Positions 5,401 through 5,844 of a DNA stretch of 5,844 nucleotides are shown piece by piece. A program made the translations under genes and the position numbers. Source of the stretch: Verrucomicrobiota bacterium (GTDB lineage Bacteria > Verrucomicrobiota > Verrucomicrobiia > Limisphaerales > UBA1096). How positions within the stretch are numbered: position 1 is the first letter of the stretch; each line of letters begins with the position of its first letter. Under the pieces are notes generated by a model. That model saw only the letters and a program-made list of their open reading frames with translations. It did not search any database and was not told the DNA's origin. The stretch covers positions 1 through 5,844 of the forward strand of contig QOAX01000061.1 in assembly GCA_003972865.1 (NCBI GenBank), read 5' to 3'.

Positions 5401-5526
5401 CAGAGCTGCGGCCACAATGCCGACGCGATGCCGATGCTGCTGGCGGGCGGCGGCGTGAAGCGCGACGCCAGGAGGATATATGGAGGACAGCTTCAGCGTC
5501 GGCATAAGCTCCGTGCGAGATCTTAG
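5401..5526 (+). pseudogene. Possible remnant of a DUF1501/DUF1552-like gene
   Basis: Between TAG stops at both ends, this frame encodes HNADAMPMLLAGGGVKRDARR at its core. A His-Asn followed by a hydrophobic LLAGGG(V/I/F)K segment resembles the C-terminal region of DUF1501 proteins (and, less exactly, DUF1552), secreted proteins common in Planctomycetes and Verrucomicrobia that often neighbour sulfatase and LamG/DUF1553 genes. Only about 15-20 residues look familiar; the following RRIYGGQLQRRHKLRARS does not continue the family, so any gene here is broken. It lies just upstream of, and on the same strand as, the LamG gene. The match is short and from memory, so chance resemblance is possible. 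Confidence 0.35.
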
Positions 5527-5556
5527 TTGAAAATAGATCCTTCCTTCTCCTCTCAC

Positions 5557-5844
5557 ATGTTGGTGAACTTCAAAAAAACCACGCTACTCTGTGTAGCACT
5601 CTTCTCCTGCCTCGGGATGGCTCATCCTGATCTTGTTTCGCACTGGCCGCTCGACGGTAATGCCAATGACATCGTCGGCAACCACGACGGCGAGGTCAGC
5701 GGCGGTGTCGCCTTCGGAGCCAAGGGCGCGGCCGCCCACACCGGAACCGCAGCGGAGTTCAATGGTTTGTCGTCGACTATCACCGTTCCGCATTCCACCG
5801 AGCTCAACCCCCAGAGTTTCACGCTGGCATTATGGGCCAGGTCA
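5557..5844 (+). CDS. Secreted LamG-like jelly-roll domain protein, N-terminal part (runs off the right edge)
   Basis: Ninety-six codons are visible. MLVNFKKTTLLCVALFSCLGMA is a signal peptide, followed at once by the start of a concanavalin/LamG-like (LamG-3 type) fold: LVSHWPLDGNANDIVGNHDG at about 27-44, EFNGLSSTITVPHSTELNPQSFTLALWAR at about 67-95. The W-P-L-D-G-N-A-N-D and F-x-L-x-x-W signatures are characteristic of these beta-sandwich domains, which bind carbohydrates or act as adhesion modules. In PVC bacteria they are frequently fused to DUF1553, glycosidase or other large extracellular regions; what follows here is outside the window. The ATG at 5557 has no Shine-Dalgarno, only a pyrimidine-rich leader, but the signal peptide fits this start well; a GTG two codons later is the alternative. 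It is oriented away from the sulfatase series. Confidence 0.85.
   Translation, partial: MLVNFKKTTLLCVALFSCLGMAHPDLVSHWPLDGNANDIVGNHDGEVSGGVAFGAKGAAAHTGTAAEFNGLSSTITVPHSTELNPQSFTLALWARS

Noticed and set aside
5239..5556. 105-codon minus-strand frame antisense to the DUF1501-like remnant
   Set aside because: No recognisable motif; the plus-strand translation of the same DNA is the one with family-like sequence.
5584..5822. Two minus-strand frames antisense to the LamG gene
   Set aside because: The plus strand encodes a signal peptide followed by a clear LamG start; these are opposite-strand shadows.
1..5844. CRISPR array, tRNA, rRNA or transposase
   Set aside because: I looked for regularly spaced repeats, tRNA-like cloverleaf ends and transposase motifs on both strands and saw none. 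The repeats present are gene-module duplications.

Overview
The window looks like a chromosomal segment from a member of the PVC superphylum, most likely a marine verrucomicrobial lineage; this is inferred from gene content, not from a marker gene. The supporting signs are several secreted type I sulfatases in a row, a prepilin-like protein with the H-X9-DG signature, an N-terminal LamG jelly-roll protein, and ankyrin-repeat proteins sharing a stereotyped start (MKHLLLTTIAAVLLVGCG) and a stereotyped end (KTGEELKAEGK).

Layout. Everything from about 5048 down to 1 reads on the minus strand as one closely packed series. In transcription order it is: (1) a lipoprotein start at 5048 that loses its family sequence after about 40 residues; (2) a prepilin-type H-X9-DG protein (stop at 3871); (3) a start-less C-terminal fragment of an ankyrin protein (3802-3623); (4) a small two-TM ankyrin protein (3623-3246); (5) a secreted sulfatase with a CSPTR site (3249-1762); (6) a second sulfatase with an atypical CRPSL site (1716-331); (7) the first 93 codons of a third sulfatase with a CVPSR site (279 to the window edge). 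Junctions 3/4 and 4/5 are stop/start overlaps (TAATG and ATGA), and the sulfatases are separated by only 45 and 51 bases. On the plus strand, after a roughly 500-base region with no intact gene but a probable DUF1501/DUF1552-like remnant, a LamG-domain secreted protein begins at 5557 and runs off the right edge.

Function. The three sulfatases all carry export signals and, if matured by a formylglycine-generating enzyme encoded elsewhere, would remove sulfate esters from an extracellular or periplasmic substrate, probably a sulfated polysaccharide. No glycoside hydrolase, transporter or maturation enzyme is visible, so the substrate cannot be named.

Most notable. The 5' and 3' modules of the ankyrin-lipoprotein family recur as near-identical DNA in several contexts. 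The signal-peptide-coding start occurs once in front of the broken lipoprotein and again, identical over 48 bases, as the signal peptide of a sulfatase, where the lipobox cysteine is replaced by phenylalanine. The tail module occurs twice, each time directly abutting the next gene's start codon. The lipoprotein start and the ankyrin tail also bracket the prepilin gene, as if one ankyrin lipoprotein gene had been split by a segment of about 1.1 kb. Together these suggest a module-shuffling locus, which is an inference from the repeats.
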